Part shown: positions 1 through 13,250 of the stretch, in pieces | Numbering within the stretch: position 1 is the first letter of the stretch | Layout: each line of letters opens with the position of its first letter | Source: Thamnaconus septentrionalis | Taxonomy: Eukaryota > Chordata > Actinopteri > Tetraodontiformes > Monacanthidae | Direction: 5' to 3' | Assembly (NCBI GenBank): GCA_009823395.1 | Contig: CM020515.1 | Coordinates: 9,725,989-9,789,988, forward strand | DNA length: 64,000 nucleotides | Notes under the pieces: model-generated | The model's input: the letters and a program-made list of their open reading frames with translations, nothing else | The model's database searches: none | Told to the model about the DNA's origin: nothing | Program-made: the position numbers and the translations under genes

Positions 1-3000
1 GAGAGAAGCGTCCGCAGTCTTTTCCACAACCAGCCCGGTGAGGCCCCGTCGGATGCTGGAAGAATGCGGAGACGTAGTGCGGCACTGATGTTCCCCCATG
101 TCGCCCCCCCCCCTCAGGAACCTACAACCCGTTGACCCTGGGCCTGTTCACCCTGACCTACTTCTTCCTGGCGTGCTGGACCTACGGCCTGGCCGTGTCC
201 GCCGGAGTCTTCATCCCCTCGCTGCTCATCGGAGCGGCCTGGGGGCGGCTGTGCGGAATACTGCTCGCCACCATCTCCTCCACCGGATCGGTTCGTGTCC
301 ATTTGAAAAGAGATTCCTCAACATTTTGTTTGTCTAATAGCCCACGTTCTATTTCCTGATGTAACTTCCTGGTGTGCATGATGTTTCGTTAGACCTGGGC
401 CGATCCTGGTAAATACGCCCTGATCGGAGCTGCGGCACAGCTTGGTGAGTGGCGTCGCGCCTCACCGGAACAGAATTAAATCCAGAGAGGCTGTTTCAAA
501 AAGGCGCAGTAACAATGGGCCACTCTCTCCACAGGGGGCATCGTGAGGATGACTCTCAGTTTGACCGTCATCATGGTGGAAGCCACAGGAAACGTCACGT
601 ACGGCCTCCCCATCATGCTCGTGCTCATGACTGCCAAAATAGTGGGCGACTACTTTGTCGAGGTAATGACACAGCAACGTGTATTTCACCTCCTGGAATC
701 GGATTTCCCATGGACTTTTATATCATGTATTTCAAGCCGTGTCCAGTTTTTTAAATATTAATATCATGATCTCTGATCACTGGATTATTGGTACAAGCTG
801 TAATGTTAATTCTCTTCAGTTTTCTTCAGCATTTAAAGTAAAAAAAAACCTTGTTTAGCTTGATTAAGTGTCAACATGACATTTGCACATATGATTTATT
901 TACCTCATTTTAAGCAATGGGAGAAGAGATGAAATATTATACTCGGATTAATCAGATCTCTTCACAAACCAACAGACAATGTCAAAAAAATTAGTTATGA
1001 AAAAAACACAAAACACACATCAACTTTTTATAATGTTTTTGAACAGGCACATTAAATGCCATGAACAATGTTTTTGTTTAACTGGCAGGCAATCATATAA
1101 TATATTTTTATACATTATATTTAATAGTTATAAATAAACAATTATTTTATTATCTGATCATAATAATTCAGACAATAAAACAAGATTATTTATTCCGTTT
1201 CCTCATTGATTTTCATCACTTTTCGGTGGCCTCCCTAGCGCCCCCAGGTGGCCCTCCAGGGTGCCGAGTCCCCCACTTGGAAAACCTCTGACCCACAATT
1301 GACGAGAGTGAACCAAAACCAAATCATTTTGGGAAAAAGTCTAGAATTTCTCCTGAAAATGTTGCATGTTTACAAAAGAGAGTGACCGACGCACTCAGTG
1401 GGCCACGCCCAGCAAACGTCATTGTCTGTGTCTGTCGACGGCGAGCGTGTTGATGCCACACACTTGCAGCTACATAATGCCGACGGTCATTTCCTGCCCT
1501 CAGGGCCTGTATGATATCCACATCAAGCTGCAGAGCGTCCCCTTCCTGCACTGGGAGGCCCCGGCAACCTCCCATTGGCTGACGGCTAGGTGAGCCCTCA
1601 TCTGATTGGGCGAAAGCTTCCAGTTGGAACGTGGTCGGGGTCACTGTTCTCACTCTGTGCTTTACCCCCCCTCACCCTTCATCCAGGGAGGTGATGAGTT
1701 CTCCAGTCACCTGCTTGAACAGGATCGAGAAGGTGGGGACCATCGTGGACACCCTCAGCAACACGTCCACCAATCACAACGGCTTCCCAGTGGTCGTGCA
1801 AGTCTCCGGAAACGACGAGGTACCATTTGAGTGTTTCTGCTTTCAAACGGATACGACCGCCGGTGCCTAATATTCACTCCCCTCCACCGTTTCTCCTTCC
1901 CGCCCACAGCCGGCGAAGCTCTGCGGCCTCATCCTGCGTTCTCAGCTCATCGTTCTCCTGAAGCACAAGGTGACAAGGTGGCGTCAAGCCCGTCAGCGTC
2001 CAGCGCGTCAGAGGCAGCGGCTCACCGTTGCTCTGTCCGTCTCCGTCTCTGTCTCGGCAGGTGTTTGTGGAGCTGGCTCGGTCTCGTCTGACCCTGAGGA
2101 AGCTCCAGCTGAAGGACTTCAGAGACGCCTACCCCCGCTTCCCCCCAATACAGAGCATCCACGTCTCTCAGGACGAGAGGGAGTGCATGATGGACCTCAC
2201 CGAGTTCATGAACCCCACACCTTACACTGTGCCACAGGTAAGGAATGATTCCACAATCAGCAACGCGAGTGAACGACGTGCAAAACGTGAATTTTTCGCC
2301 GGAAAATTTTTTCCGTACACACCAAGCGGGACTCCAATAATACTATATAAAGTTTTGCGCCGATGGAGAAATAATGGAGTCGACTACATGATGGTTGCAT
2401 TAATAAAGAAAAGAAAAAGAATAGAAGTCTTTGGGTCCACCCAATGTCGCAGCCGTTAAATTAAAGTAACGGCTGCAGTAAGGTAGGAAGGTACTACTTG
2501 TCCACTAGTACCTTAGTTTATAGTGGACATGTGTATTCTGCTTATTTTATTGCTATAAATGTTTATTATTTTTGTTTTGTTTTTTCTGTCTTGAGAGGGC
2601 GTGTTGTGTGCATCAGGTGTCTATATAGCTCAAGCGATGCTAAATGCTAAATGTTTGGGTAAGAAGCGGCGGTTGCAAACAGTTTTTTGACCGCGTTACT
2701 GAAGTTCCTGTTGCCATAAAAGATTTTTTCGTTTTTCCTTCGGATGTGCCTATAATTTAGAAAGCTTTTCGGAACAGATTTAAACGAAAGAAAAAAAGAT
2801 ATACATTTTTTAAAGTGTGGTAAGAAATTTTGTTTTACGTGTGTAAAACAAAACTTCTCGGTAAAATGAACCTCCCAAGAGCTCAAATAAAACTTCGCCA
2901 GTACTTTAGAATATCCGTCGGACGATTTGAAGGACTGCTCCGTCAACTGGCTCCACGTTTGCAGAGGGAGAGAACAAATTACCGAAGTTTCGAGCTGACG

Positions 3001-3506
3001 TCATCGACATGCCAACATGATTTTGATTGGTCGGAGCTCCGACCGTTCGCCTTTTCACCTCCGCAAAAATTTGACACGAGAGTGGAAAAATAAGAGCCCC
3101 TTTTTTTTGTATAATAAAAATAAATTAATTAATTAAAAAAAGTAAATTTTTTCCCCTGTCAGTTCGACATCTGCTCATTTTTGTCTGCGTCGGCACTGAA
3201 GCAAAAATATGTGTTGTGTTTGTAGGACACGTCTCTGCCTCGAGTATTTAAGCTGTTCAGAGCGCTGGGACTCAGGCACCTGGTGGTTGCCGACGACAAG
3301 AACAAGGTAGTCTAACTTTCCATTTTCGGTTCATCTTCCTTTAAAAAAAAAACAACCAAAAAAAAAACGCCTTGCTTGTTGTCTTGAGATGACCATTTTG
3401 GTTCTCTGGCTGACTGCAGGTGGTTGGACTGGTGACCAGGAAAGACTTGGCCAGATATCACTTGGGGAAACATGGACTGGAGGAACTTCAGCTGGCTCAG
3501 ACATAA
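1..3506 (+). CDS. clcn7: clcn7, C-terminal part (H+/Cl- exchange transporter 7), 5' truncated by window
   Basis: ClC-7 is a lysosomal and osteoclast 2Cl-/H+ antiporter that works with the beta-subunit OSTM1. Ten coding segments are visible, each closing on AG/GT junctions in one frame: 1-37, 118-290, 393-444, 535-662, 1504-1589, 1687-1819, 1910-1969, 2061-2237, 3226-3306 and 3420-3506 (TAA). They total 1014 nt, or 337 aa, roughly the last two fifths of the usual ~800 aa. Seen in order: the chloride-site helix with [58 protein letters not shown]1 from about [19 protein letters not shown]; the linker [23 protein letters not shown]2 with [14 protein letters not shown] and [19 protein letters not shown]. 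These match vertebrate ClC-7 far better than ClC-6. The proton and gating glutamates lie upstream, outside the window. Nothing looks broken. Confidence 0.95.
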
Positions 3507-4715
3507 CAGACACACACACACACACGCACACAAACGTGAAGTAAAAATCACCTAATGCCTCGTAAGCTGAGACCAGCAGCTATGCAGCCCGAGTTTGGAG
3601 AGCCAGCAAAAACCCTTTTTTTTTTTTTTAATGCCACATTGCCCGTCACATTGAAAGAAAACCATCAATCACCGATAAAACTATTTATTTGAACTGTGGT
3701 GTAAAGGTGTAAAAATGTAATTCATATAAATGACCTGGCCCTGAACTCAGAAATGTGCTCGGAAAAGCTCTTCTGAGTTTTAGACTTTTGCCACGAATCA
3801 TATGTATTTATTTTATGACAGCAGGTGCTGTCCTGTCAAACACAGGTTTGGTACGTTGTTCGTTTTCTTGTTGTCCCATAGAGAGACTGGCAGTGACATT
3901 TTTAGAATAAAAAAACCAAACAACTTTTCTGTTCAAAGGACAGACGTGTGCAGTTTTCCTTGCTAAAAATGTGTCCGTTCTTTTTCCCCACGGTGACGCG
4001 CACGGCCCAGTATTAACTAAAAATAGTGCAATGATATTTCAGTGGAACATTATTGAAAACTTGTGACTGGGATGCTTTTAAACTGGCTGTACATTGGCTG
4101 AGATGAAATTTCAAGTGGTTTGCTCTGATAAAGGAGTGTTTATTCTTCAAAACTTGGTCTTTCATACCAACCTCACTACGACTGTTTAGTCTCATCCTCG
4201 TCCATTGCAGAGTAGTTTTGCACTGAGTTCATGTTGTTATTTATTGTCAAACTGCTATTGGCGTGGATTGTTTACGTCTTTCTTTGAGCTGTTCAGGAAA
4301 ACTGAGGACATGACTCCAAAATGAATGCACTTGCACAAGTGTAGTTTGAAGTGTGACTCTGACAGATTTTTTGCAAGATAGGTCTGCCCATGATATTTTT
4401 GTACTACTATAAGTAAAAAAGGAATTTGCATTCACAGGTAGACTCACTCTCAGATGTTTGCACGTTGACCTACTACTGAAGTCTCTGTTTAGAAGTGCCC
4501 ATTATTTTTCTTTAATGAACCCCCACTGAATGTAAACCTTTTTGTTTTAACCAATCACTTCAAAGATGACATTTCTTTATCAGTGTTATGCTTTTGTCAG
4601 TTTCATTTCAGTTTGATTTTGTTCTCTTCCTCCTTTTGTACAGTTCGAGTGTCTGATTTGATAACCACTGGATAAGCCTTTTGTGGATTAATAAAGCTGA
4701 GATTTATCTATTATG
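3507..4715 (+). other. clcn7: clcn7 3'UTR with poly(A) signal
   Basis: AT-rich sequence after the clcn7 stop. A canonical AATAAA lies at 4690-4695, and no better signal is seen before it, so the transcript probably ends near 4715. A short CA run occupies about 3510-3531, directly after the stop codon. Confidence 0.6.
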
Positions 4716-5217
4716 GACTATTTTATTGTAATTCTTTTGGCTTAGCCAAATGACGTGGCTACCAAATGGCTCTTCATTTGACAACTTACAATAACAATGA
4801 TAGTAATAATAATTATAATGTAATTGTCATCTGTGTACCTCCTGCAAAATTGAACTGTAATTCCAAAATGTGAGAAAATAAGAAAAAACAAAAAATATGT
4901 TGTCGTTTTTTTTCAAAGACAAAAAAAATAATTAAAAAAAAACTTGAATTAGCCAGAAATCCTCCAAAACCAATGTCCTGTCATAACTTACCTTCATCTG
5001 TCATAACTTCCCTTAAAAAATCTAATCCTGTCCAAAAAACAGAAATAACAACATACATGTCGTTTTTTTTTTCATTGCCAAAACAAAATGTTTAAAAAGA
5101 AAACTTTAATCAGCCCAAAACCTTCTGAAATGACCATCCTCTCCGAGTTTAACATGAGAAAAAAAAACAAACAGCAAACAACATGATCTGTCTTTTTTCA
5201 GGGACAAAAATAATTTC
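4716..5217. other. AT-rich intergenic stretch
   Basis: About 500 bp of A/T-rich sequence with several A and T homopolymer runs between the clcn7 poly(A) site and the first repeat element. No coding region, RNA gene or clear regulatory site is visible. Confidence 0.5.
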
Positions 5218-6470
5218 CAAATTAAAGCTGCAAGCAGCGTTTGCGGGACTGAGCCGCGTGGCCGACGCGACCCCCGATGACCCCCGACCTCTGCCGATGC
5301 CTGCAATTGACCCCCGTCCTCTGCCGACGCCCGGCGACATCTGCTGACTCTGAAAGAAGTCTATGCAAATGATGCAGATTTCTTACCGCCAGTTTTTTTT
5401 TTTGGAAGATGCTGTCCAATGTAAATTATAGGTCTTGATGAGACAAACACTTGGGTGTTTGAATGACGTCTGTAGGACTTCCATGAAGGAAACTGCAGCC
5501 GTTTATGTGTGTGTTGAAAAAGAGGGAGAAGAGTACTAATCATAAGCCTGTGTATGCAAATGATTCTTTTCCAATGATTCTCTTTCATTCTTTTTACGTT
5601 GACCTTCTGACAGTCCAGTCTGTGCAATACAAAAGTTTTGAAACTTGCAGCATTCACTGTTGTTGAGTTCTGTCACTCTGGATGATTTCAAACAAGTGAA
5701 AATAGCTAACTTCCGGTTTGTCAGGGGTCAAAGGTCAGAGTGTCAGAATGCAGGTTTGTATCTAATGAACGCGTTGGTCTTTGTCCCATGTCGTTTTGAC
5801 CTTCCTAGAGGGTGCTAGAGGCTTTTTAATTTTTGCAAATGAAACGGTTCGAGTTATTAAAAAGATTTTGATGATTCTTTGTAATGAAGGTCAAGTCTAT
5901 GTCATACTGAATTTTCAAGCCCATTGGACTTGCGCTTTCTGAGCCTTTTGTCTTCACTCTGTTCCAAACAAGTGTCAATAGCTCACTTCCGGTTTGTCTG
6001 GGGTCAAAGGTCATCATATCAGCAAATAGGTCTGGATTGACCGAACGCGTGGGAGTTGGCCCCATGGCTCTACGACCTTCCTAGAAGGAAGTAGGTTTTC
6101 ATGAGGGGCAAGAAATTTGTAAAAAAAAGTGGAAATAACTCACTTCTCACTCCTGTTTGTCGGGCGACAAAGGTTAGGGCGTACGAAATGTCGGGCTTAA
6201 AGAGACGAACACGTGGAATTTTTTCCCATGTTTTTTTCGAGCTTCCTAGTGGAAGCTAGGGCCATTTCTAATTTTTGGACGCCACTAGGGGGCGCTAGAG
6301 AGTGGAATTTTGCCTTTTTCTCTTCATTTTATGAAATTTTCACCAGTTTCTGACCCATGTGGCAGATTTAATTTACATATTTTGTATGGTAAGGGGGTCA
6401 AATTTGAGCGGAAAAAGGCGGCGGAAGAATAAGAATAAACATACGAAGAACCATCAAGTCTTCGCCTTGC
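5218..6470 (+). mobile_element. Dispersed repeat element, left copy (AGCTGCAAGCAGCG family)
   Basis: It starts ATTAAAGCTGCAAGCAGCG at 5221 followed by CGGGACTGAGCC (5244-5255). It then runs through internally repetitive text: 'GGGGTCAAAGGTCA' near 5724 and 6000, and 'CTAGAGGGTGCTAGAG' and 'GGGGGCGCTAGAG' near 5803-6300. It reaches AATAAACATACGAAGAACC and TCTTCGCCTTGC (6461-6470). The same start and the same AATAAACAT...TCTTCGCC end recur at 24639-24826, so this is a repeated element and not unique sequence. From memory, dispersed fish repeats share the AGCTGCAAGCAGCG opening; I cannot name the superfamily. The expected 3' end after TCTTCGCC is missing here, because the minisatellite begins at that exact point. 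No coding capacity is visible, so it is non-autonomous. Confidence 0.65.
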
Positions 6471-9400
6471 ATAGGAAGGGCGCAAAGGAAGGATGCATCC
6501 TACAAAGGAAGGACGCAAAGGAAGGATGCATCCTACAAAGGAAGGAGGCATAGGAAGGACACATCCTACAAAGGAAGGACGCATGGGAAGGACGCATCCT
6601 ACAAAGGAAGGACGCATCGGAAGAATGCATCCTACAAAAGAAGGACGCATAGGAAGGACGCATCCTATAAAGGAAGAATGCATCCTACAAAGGAAGGAGG
6701 CATAGGAAGGACGCAAAGGAAGGATCCATCCTACAAAGGAAGGATGCATAGGAAGGATGCATCGTACAAAGGAAGGATGCATCCTTCAAAGGAAGGAAGC
6801 ATAGGAAGGATGCATCCTTCAAAGGAAGGATGCATCCTCAAAGGAAGGACGCAAAGGAAGGATGCATCGTACTAAGGAAGGACGCATAGGAAGGACGCAT
6901 AGGAAGGACGCATCCTACAAAGGAAGGAAGCATCGGAAGGACGCATCCTACACAGGAAGGAGTCATCGTACAAAGGAAAGAGGCATAGGAAGGACGCATC
7001 CTACAAAGGAAGGACGCATAGGAAGGACGCAAAGGAAGGATGCATCCTACAAAGGAAGGATGCATAGGAAGGACGCATCCTAGAAAGGAAGGACGCATAG
7101 GAAGGACGAATCCTACAAAGGAAGGACGCATCGTACAAAGGAAGGACGCATAGGAAGGACGCATCCTACAAAGGAAGGACGCATAGGAAGGACGCAAAGG
7201 AAGGATACATCCTAAAAAGGAAGGATGCATAGGAAGGACGCATCCTACAAAGGAAGGACGCATAGGAAGGACGAATCCTACAAAGGAAGGACGCATCGTA
7301 CAAAGGAAGGACACATAGGAAGGACGCAAAGGAAGGATGCATCCTACAGAGGAAGGACGCATAGGAAGGACGCATCCTACAATAGAAGGACGCATCCTAA
7401 AAAAGGAAGGACACATAGGAAGGATGCATCCTACAAAGGAAGGATGCATAGGAAGGACACATCCTAGAAAACAAGGAAGCATCGGAAGGACGCATCCTAC
7501 ACAGGAAGGAGTCATCGTACAAAGGAAAGAGGCATAGGAAGGACGCATCCTACAAAGGAAGGACGCATAGGAAGGACGCAAAGGAAGGATGCATCCTACA
7601 AAGGAAAGATGCATAGGAAGGACGCATCCTAGAACGGAAGGACGCATAGGAAGGACGAATCCTACAAAGGAAGGACGCATCGTACAAAGGAAGGACGCAT
7701 AGGAAGGATGCATCCTACAAAGGAAGGATGCATAGGAAGGACGCATCGTACAAAGGAAGGATGCATCCTTCAAAGGAAGGAAGCATAGGAAGGATGCATC
7801 CTACAAAGGAAGGACGCATCGTACAAAGGAAGGATGCATCCTTCAAAGGAAGGAGGCATAGGAAGGACGCATCCTTCAAAGGAAGGACGCATCGTACAAA
7901 GGAAGGACGCATAGGAAGGACGCATCCTACAAAGGAAGAACGCAAAGGAAGGATGCATCGTACAAAGGAAGGACGCATAGGAAGGACGAATCCTACAAAG
8001 GAAGGACGCATCCTACAAAGGAAGGAAGCATCGGAAGGACGCATCATACACAGGAAGGAGTCATCGTACAAAGGAACATAGGAAGGACGCATCCTAGAAA
8101 GGAAGGACGCATAGGAAGGACGAATCCTACAAAGGAAGGACGCATCGTACAAAGGAAGGACGCATAGGAAGGACGCATCCTACAAAGGAAGGACGCATAG
8201 GAAGGACGCAAAGGAAGGACGCATCGTACATAGGAAGGACGCATAGAAAGGACGCATCCTACAAAGGAAGGACGCATAGGAAGGACGCATCCTACAAAGG
8301 AAGGACACATAGGAAGGATGCATCCTCAAAAGAAGGACGCAAAGGAAGGATGCATCCTTCAAAAGAAGGACGCATCCTACAAAGGAAGGATGCATCCTTC
8401 AAAGGAAGGAGGCATAGGAAGGACGCATCTTTCAAAGGAAGGACGCATCCTACAAAGGAAGGATGCATCCTTCAAAGGAAGGAGGCATAGGAAGGACGCA
8501 TCCTTCATAGGAAGGACACATAGGAAGGACGAATAGGAAGGACGCATCTTTCAAAGGAAGGACGCATGGGAAGGACGCATCTTTCAAAGGAAGGACGCAT
8601 CCTACAAAGGAAGGATGCATCCTTCAAAGGAAGGAGGCATAGGAAGGACGCATCCTTCATAGGAAGGACACATAGGAAGGACGAATAGGAAGGACGCATC
8701 CTACAAAGGAAGGACGCATAGGAAGGACGCAAAGGAAGGACGCATCCTACAAAGGAAGGACGCATAGGAAGGACGCATCCTACAAAGGAAGGACGCATAG
8801 GAAGGACGCATCTTATAAAGTAAGGACGCATCCTACAAAGGAAGGACGCAACGGAAGGAAGGACGAATCCTACAAAGGAAGGACGCATCGTACAAAGGAA
8901 GGACGCATAGGAAGGACGCAAAGGAAGGATGCATCCTACAAAGGAAGGAAGCATCGTACAAAGGAAAGTGGCATAGGAAGGACGCGTCCTACAAAGGAAT
9001 GACGCATAGGAAGGACGCATCTTACAAAAGGACGGATAGATAGGATGCAAAGGAAGGATGCATCCTACAAAGGAAGGAAGCATCGTACAAAGGAAAGTGG
9101 CATAGGAAGGACGCGTCCTACAAAGGAAGGACGCATAGGAAGGACGCATCTTACAAAAGAAGGACGGATAGATAGGATGCAAAGGAAGGATGCATCCTAC
9201 AAAGGAAGGACGCATCGTACAAAGGAAAGGGGCATAGGAAGGACGCATCCTACAAAGGAAGGACGCGTCCTACAAAGAAAGGACGCATAGGAAGGACGCA
9301 AAGGAAGGATGCATCCTACAAAGGAAGGATGCATAGTAAGGATGCATCCTACAAAGGAAGGACGCATTCTACAAAGGAAGGACGCATCCTACAAAGGAAG

Positions 9401-12400
9401 GATGCATCCTTCAAAGGAAGGAGGCATAGGAAGGACGCATCCTTCAAAGGAAGGACACATAGGAAGGAAGCATCCTTCAAAGGAAGGACGCATCCTACAA
9501 AGGAAGGATGCATAGGAAGGACGCATCCTACAAAGGAAGGACACATAGGAAGGACGAATAGGAAGGAGGCATGGAAGGACGCATCCTACAAAGGAAGGAC
9601 GCATGGGAAGGACACATCCTACAAAGGAAGGACGCATCCTACAAAGGAAGGACGCATATGAAGGAAGCATCCAACAAAGGAAGGACGCATAGGAAGGACG
9701 CATCCTACAAAGGAAGGACGCATAGGAAGGACGCAAAGGAAGGATGCATCTTATAAAGAAAGGACGCATCCTACAAAGTAAGGATGCATATGAAGGACGC
9801 AAAGGAAGGATGCATCCTACAAAGGAAGGACACATCGTATAAAGGAAAGTGGCATAGGAAGGACGCATCCTACAAAGGAAGGACGCATCCTACAAAGAAA
9901 GGACGCATAGGAAGGACGCAAAGGAAGGATGCATCCTACAAAGGAAGGACGCATCCAACAAAGGAAGGACGCATCCTACAAAGGAAGGACACATGGGAAG
10001 GACGAATAGGAAGGACGCATCCTACAAAGGAAGGACGCATAGGAAGGACGCATCCTGCAAAGGAAGGATGTATCCTACAAAGGAAGGACACATAGGAAGG
10101 ACGAATAGGAAGGAGTCATCGTACAAAGGAAGGACGCATAGGAAGGACGCATCATGCAAAGGAAGGACGCATCCTACAAAGGAAGGACGCATAGGAAGGA
10201 CGAATAGGAAGGACGCATCCTACAAAGGAAGGACGCATCCTACAAAGGAAGGACGCATCCTTCAAAGGAAGGAGGCATAGGAAGGACGCATCCTTCAAAG
10301 GAAGGATGCATCCTCAAAGGAAGGACGCATAGGAAGGACGCATCCTACAAAGGAAGGACAAATAGGAAGGACGCATCCTACAAAGGAAGGACACATAGGA
10401 AGGACGCATAGGAAGGATGCATCCTACAAATAAAGGATGCATCCCTCGTAGGATGCGTCCTTCAAAGTATGCGTCCTTCGGAGGATGAGTCCTTCGGAAG
10501 ATGCGTCCTTTGTAGGCTGAGTCCTTCATAGGCTGTCTCTTTCAGAGAATGTGTCCTTGAAAGGATGTGCCATTTATAGGATGTGTGTTTTGTAGGATGC
10601 ATCCTTTATAGGATGCGTCCTTCAAAGGAAGGAGGCAAACGAAGGATGCATCCTACAAAGGAAGGACGCATCCTACAAAGGAAGGAGGCATAGGAAGGAC
10701 GCATCCGACAAAGGAAGGACGCATAGGAAGGACGCAAAGGAAGGATGCATCCTACAAAGGAAGGACGCAAAGGAAGGATGCATCCTGCAAAGGAAGGAGG
10801 TATAGGAAGGATGCATCCTACAAACGAAGTATGCATCCTTCAAAGGAAGGACGCATAGGAAGGACGCATCCTACAAAGGAAGGATGCATATGAAGGACCC
10901 ATCCTACAAAGGAAGGACAAATAGGAAGGACGCATCCTACAAAGGAAGGACACATAGGAAGGACGAATAGGAAGGATGCATCCTACAAAGGAAGGATGCA
11001 TCCTGCAAAGGAAGGAGGCATAGGAAGGATGCATCCTACAAACGAAGGACGCATCCTACAAAGGAAGGACGCATCCTGCAAAGGAAGGACGCATAGGAAG
11101 GACCCATCCTACAAAGGAAGGACGCATAGGAAGGACCCATCCTACAAAGGAAGGACGAATAGGAAGGACGCATCCTGCAAAGGAAGGACGCATAGGAAGG
11201 ACCCATCCTACAAAGGAAGGACGCATCCTACAAAGGAAGGACGCATAGGAAGGACGCATAGGAAGGACCCATCCTACAAAGGAAGGACGCATCCTACAAA
11301 GGAAGGACGCATAGGAAGGACCCATCCTACAAAGGAAGGACGCAAAGGCAGGATGCATCCTACAAAGGAAGGACGCAAAGGAAGGATGCATCCTGCAAAG
11401 GAAGGAGGTATAGGAAGGATGCATCCTACAAACGAAGTATGCATCCTTCAAAGGAAGGACGCATAGGAAGGACACATCCTACAAAGGAAGGATGCATATG
11501 AAGGACCCATCCTACAAAGGAAGGACAAATAGGAAGGACGCATCCTACAAAGGAAGGACACGTAGGAAGGACGAATAGGAAGGATGCATCCTACAAAGGA
11601 AGGATGCATCCTGCAAAGGAAGGAGGCATAGGAAGGATGCATCCTGCAAAGGAAGGAGGCATAGGAAGGATGCATCCTACAAAAGAAGGAGGCATAGGAA
11701 GGATGCATCCTACAAACGAAGGACGCATCCTACAAAGGAAGGACGCATAGGAAGGACGCATCCTGCAAAGGAAGGACGCATAGGAAGGACCCATCCTACA
11801 AAGGAAGGACGCATAGGAAGGACCCATCCTACAAAGGAAGGACACATGGGAAGGACGAATAGGAAGGACGCATCCTACAAAGGAAGGACGCATAGGAAGG
11901 ACGCATCCTGCAAAGGAAGGACGCATCCTGCAAAGGAAGGACGCATCCTACAAAGGAAGGACACATAGGAAGGACGAATAGGAAGGACGCATCCTACAAA
12001 GGAAGGACGCAAAGGCAGGATGCATCCTACAAAGGAAGGACGCAAAGGAAGGATGCATCCTACAAAGGAAGGACGCAAAGGAAGGATGCATCCTGCAAAG
12101 GAAGGAGGTATAGGAAGGATGCATCCTACAAACCAAGTATGCATCCTTCAAAGGAAGGACGCATAGGAAGGACGCATCCTACAAAGGAAAGATGCATATG
12201 AAGGACGCATCGTACATAGGAAGGACGCATAGAAAGGACCATCCTACAAAGGAAGGACAAATAGGAAGGACGCATCCTACAAAGGAAGGACACATAGGAA
12301 GGACGAATAGGAAGGATGCATCCTACAAAGGAAGGATGCATCCCTCAAAAGAAGGAGGCATAGGAAGGATGCATTCTGCAAAGGAAGGAGGCATAGGAAG

Positions 12401-13250
12401 GATGCATCCTACAAAAGAAGGAGGCATAGGAAGGATGCATCCTTCAAGGAAGGACGCATCCTACAAAGGAAGGAGGCGCATCATTTCAAAGGAAGGACGC
12501 ATCCTACAAGGAAGGACCCATCCTTCAAAGGAAGGAGGCATAGGAAGGACCCATCCTTCAAAGGAAGGACACATAGGAAGGACGAATAGGAAGGACGCAT
12601 CCTTACAAAGGAAGGACGCATGGGAAGGACGCATCCTGCAAAGGAAGGACGCATCCTGCAAAGGAAGGACGCATCCTACAAAGGAAGGACACATAGGAAG
12701 GACGAATAGGAAGGACGCATCCTACAAAGGAAGGACCCATCCTGCAAAGGAAGGACGCATAGGAACGATGCATCCTGCAAAGGAAGGACGCATCCTACAA
12801 AGGAAGGACGCATAGGAAGGACGCATCCTATAAAGGAAGGACGCATAGGAAGGACCCATCCTACAAAGGAAGGACGCATAGGAAGGATGCATCCTACAAA
12901 GGAAGGACCCATACTACAAAGGAAGGACGCATCCTACAAAGGGAGGACCCATACTACAAAGGAAGGACGCATCCTACAAAGGGAGGACGCATCCTTCAAA
13001 GGAAGGATGCATCCTCAAAGGAAGGACGCATAGGAAGGACGCATCCTTCAAAGGAAGGAGACATGGGAAGGACAAATAGGAAGGACACATCCTACAAAGG
13101 ACGCATAGGAAGGACGCATCTTGCAAAGGAAGGACGCATCCTACAAAGGAAGGACACATAGGAAGGACGAATAGGAAGGACACATCCTACAAAGGAAGGA
13201 CGCATCCTGCAAAGGAAGGACGCATAGGAAGGACCCATCCTACAAAGGAA
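6471..13250 (+). repeat. Left arm of the array, purine-strand orientation
   Basis: GGAAGGA units read 5'-3' throughout, apart from one spacer module. In 6471-10840 the GGACGCATCC and GGATGCATCC cores dominate, with several GGACGCGTCC cores near 8980, 9113 and 9263. From about 10880 a GGACCCATCC variant alternates regularly with GGACGCATA 13-mers. The arm ends abruptly at the junction ACAAAGGAA|GCGTCCTTCC. Confidence 0.9.
10425..10625 (-). repeat. Spacer module (single copy in left arm, inverted)
   Basis: A roughly 200 bp segment that breaks the GGAAGGA rhythm. It contains the complement of TTTGAAAGAGACAGCCTATG and of CCTATAAATGGCACATCC (seen here as ATGTGCCATTTATAGG). The same module recurs in the opposite orientation throughout the right arm, which supports the whole right arm being an inverted relative of the left. 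Confidence 0.8.
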
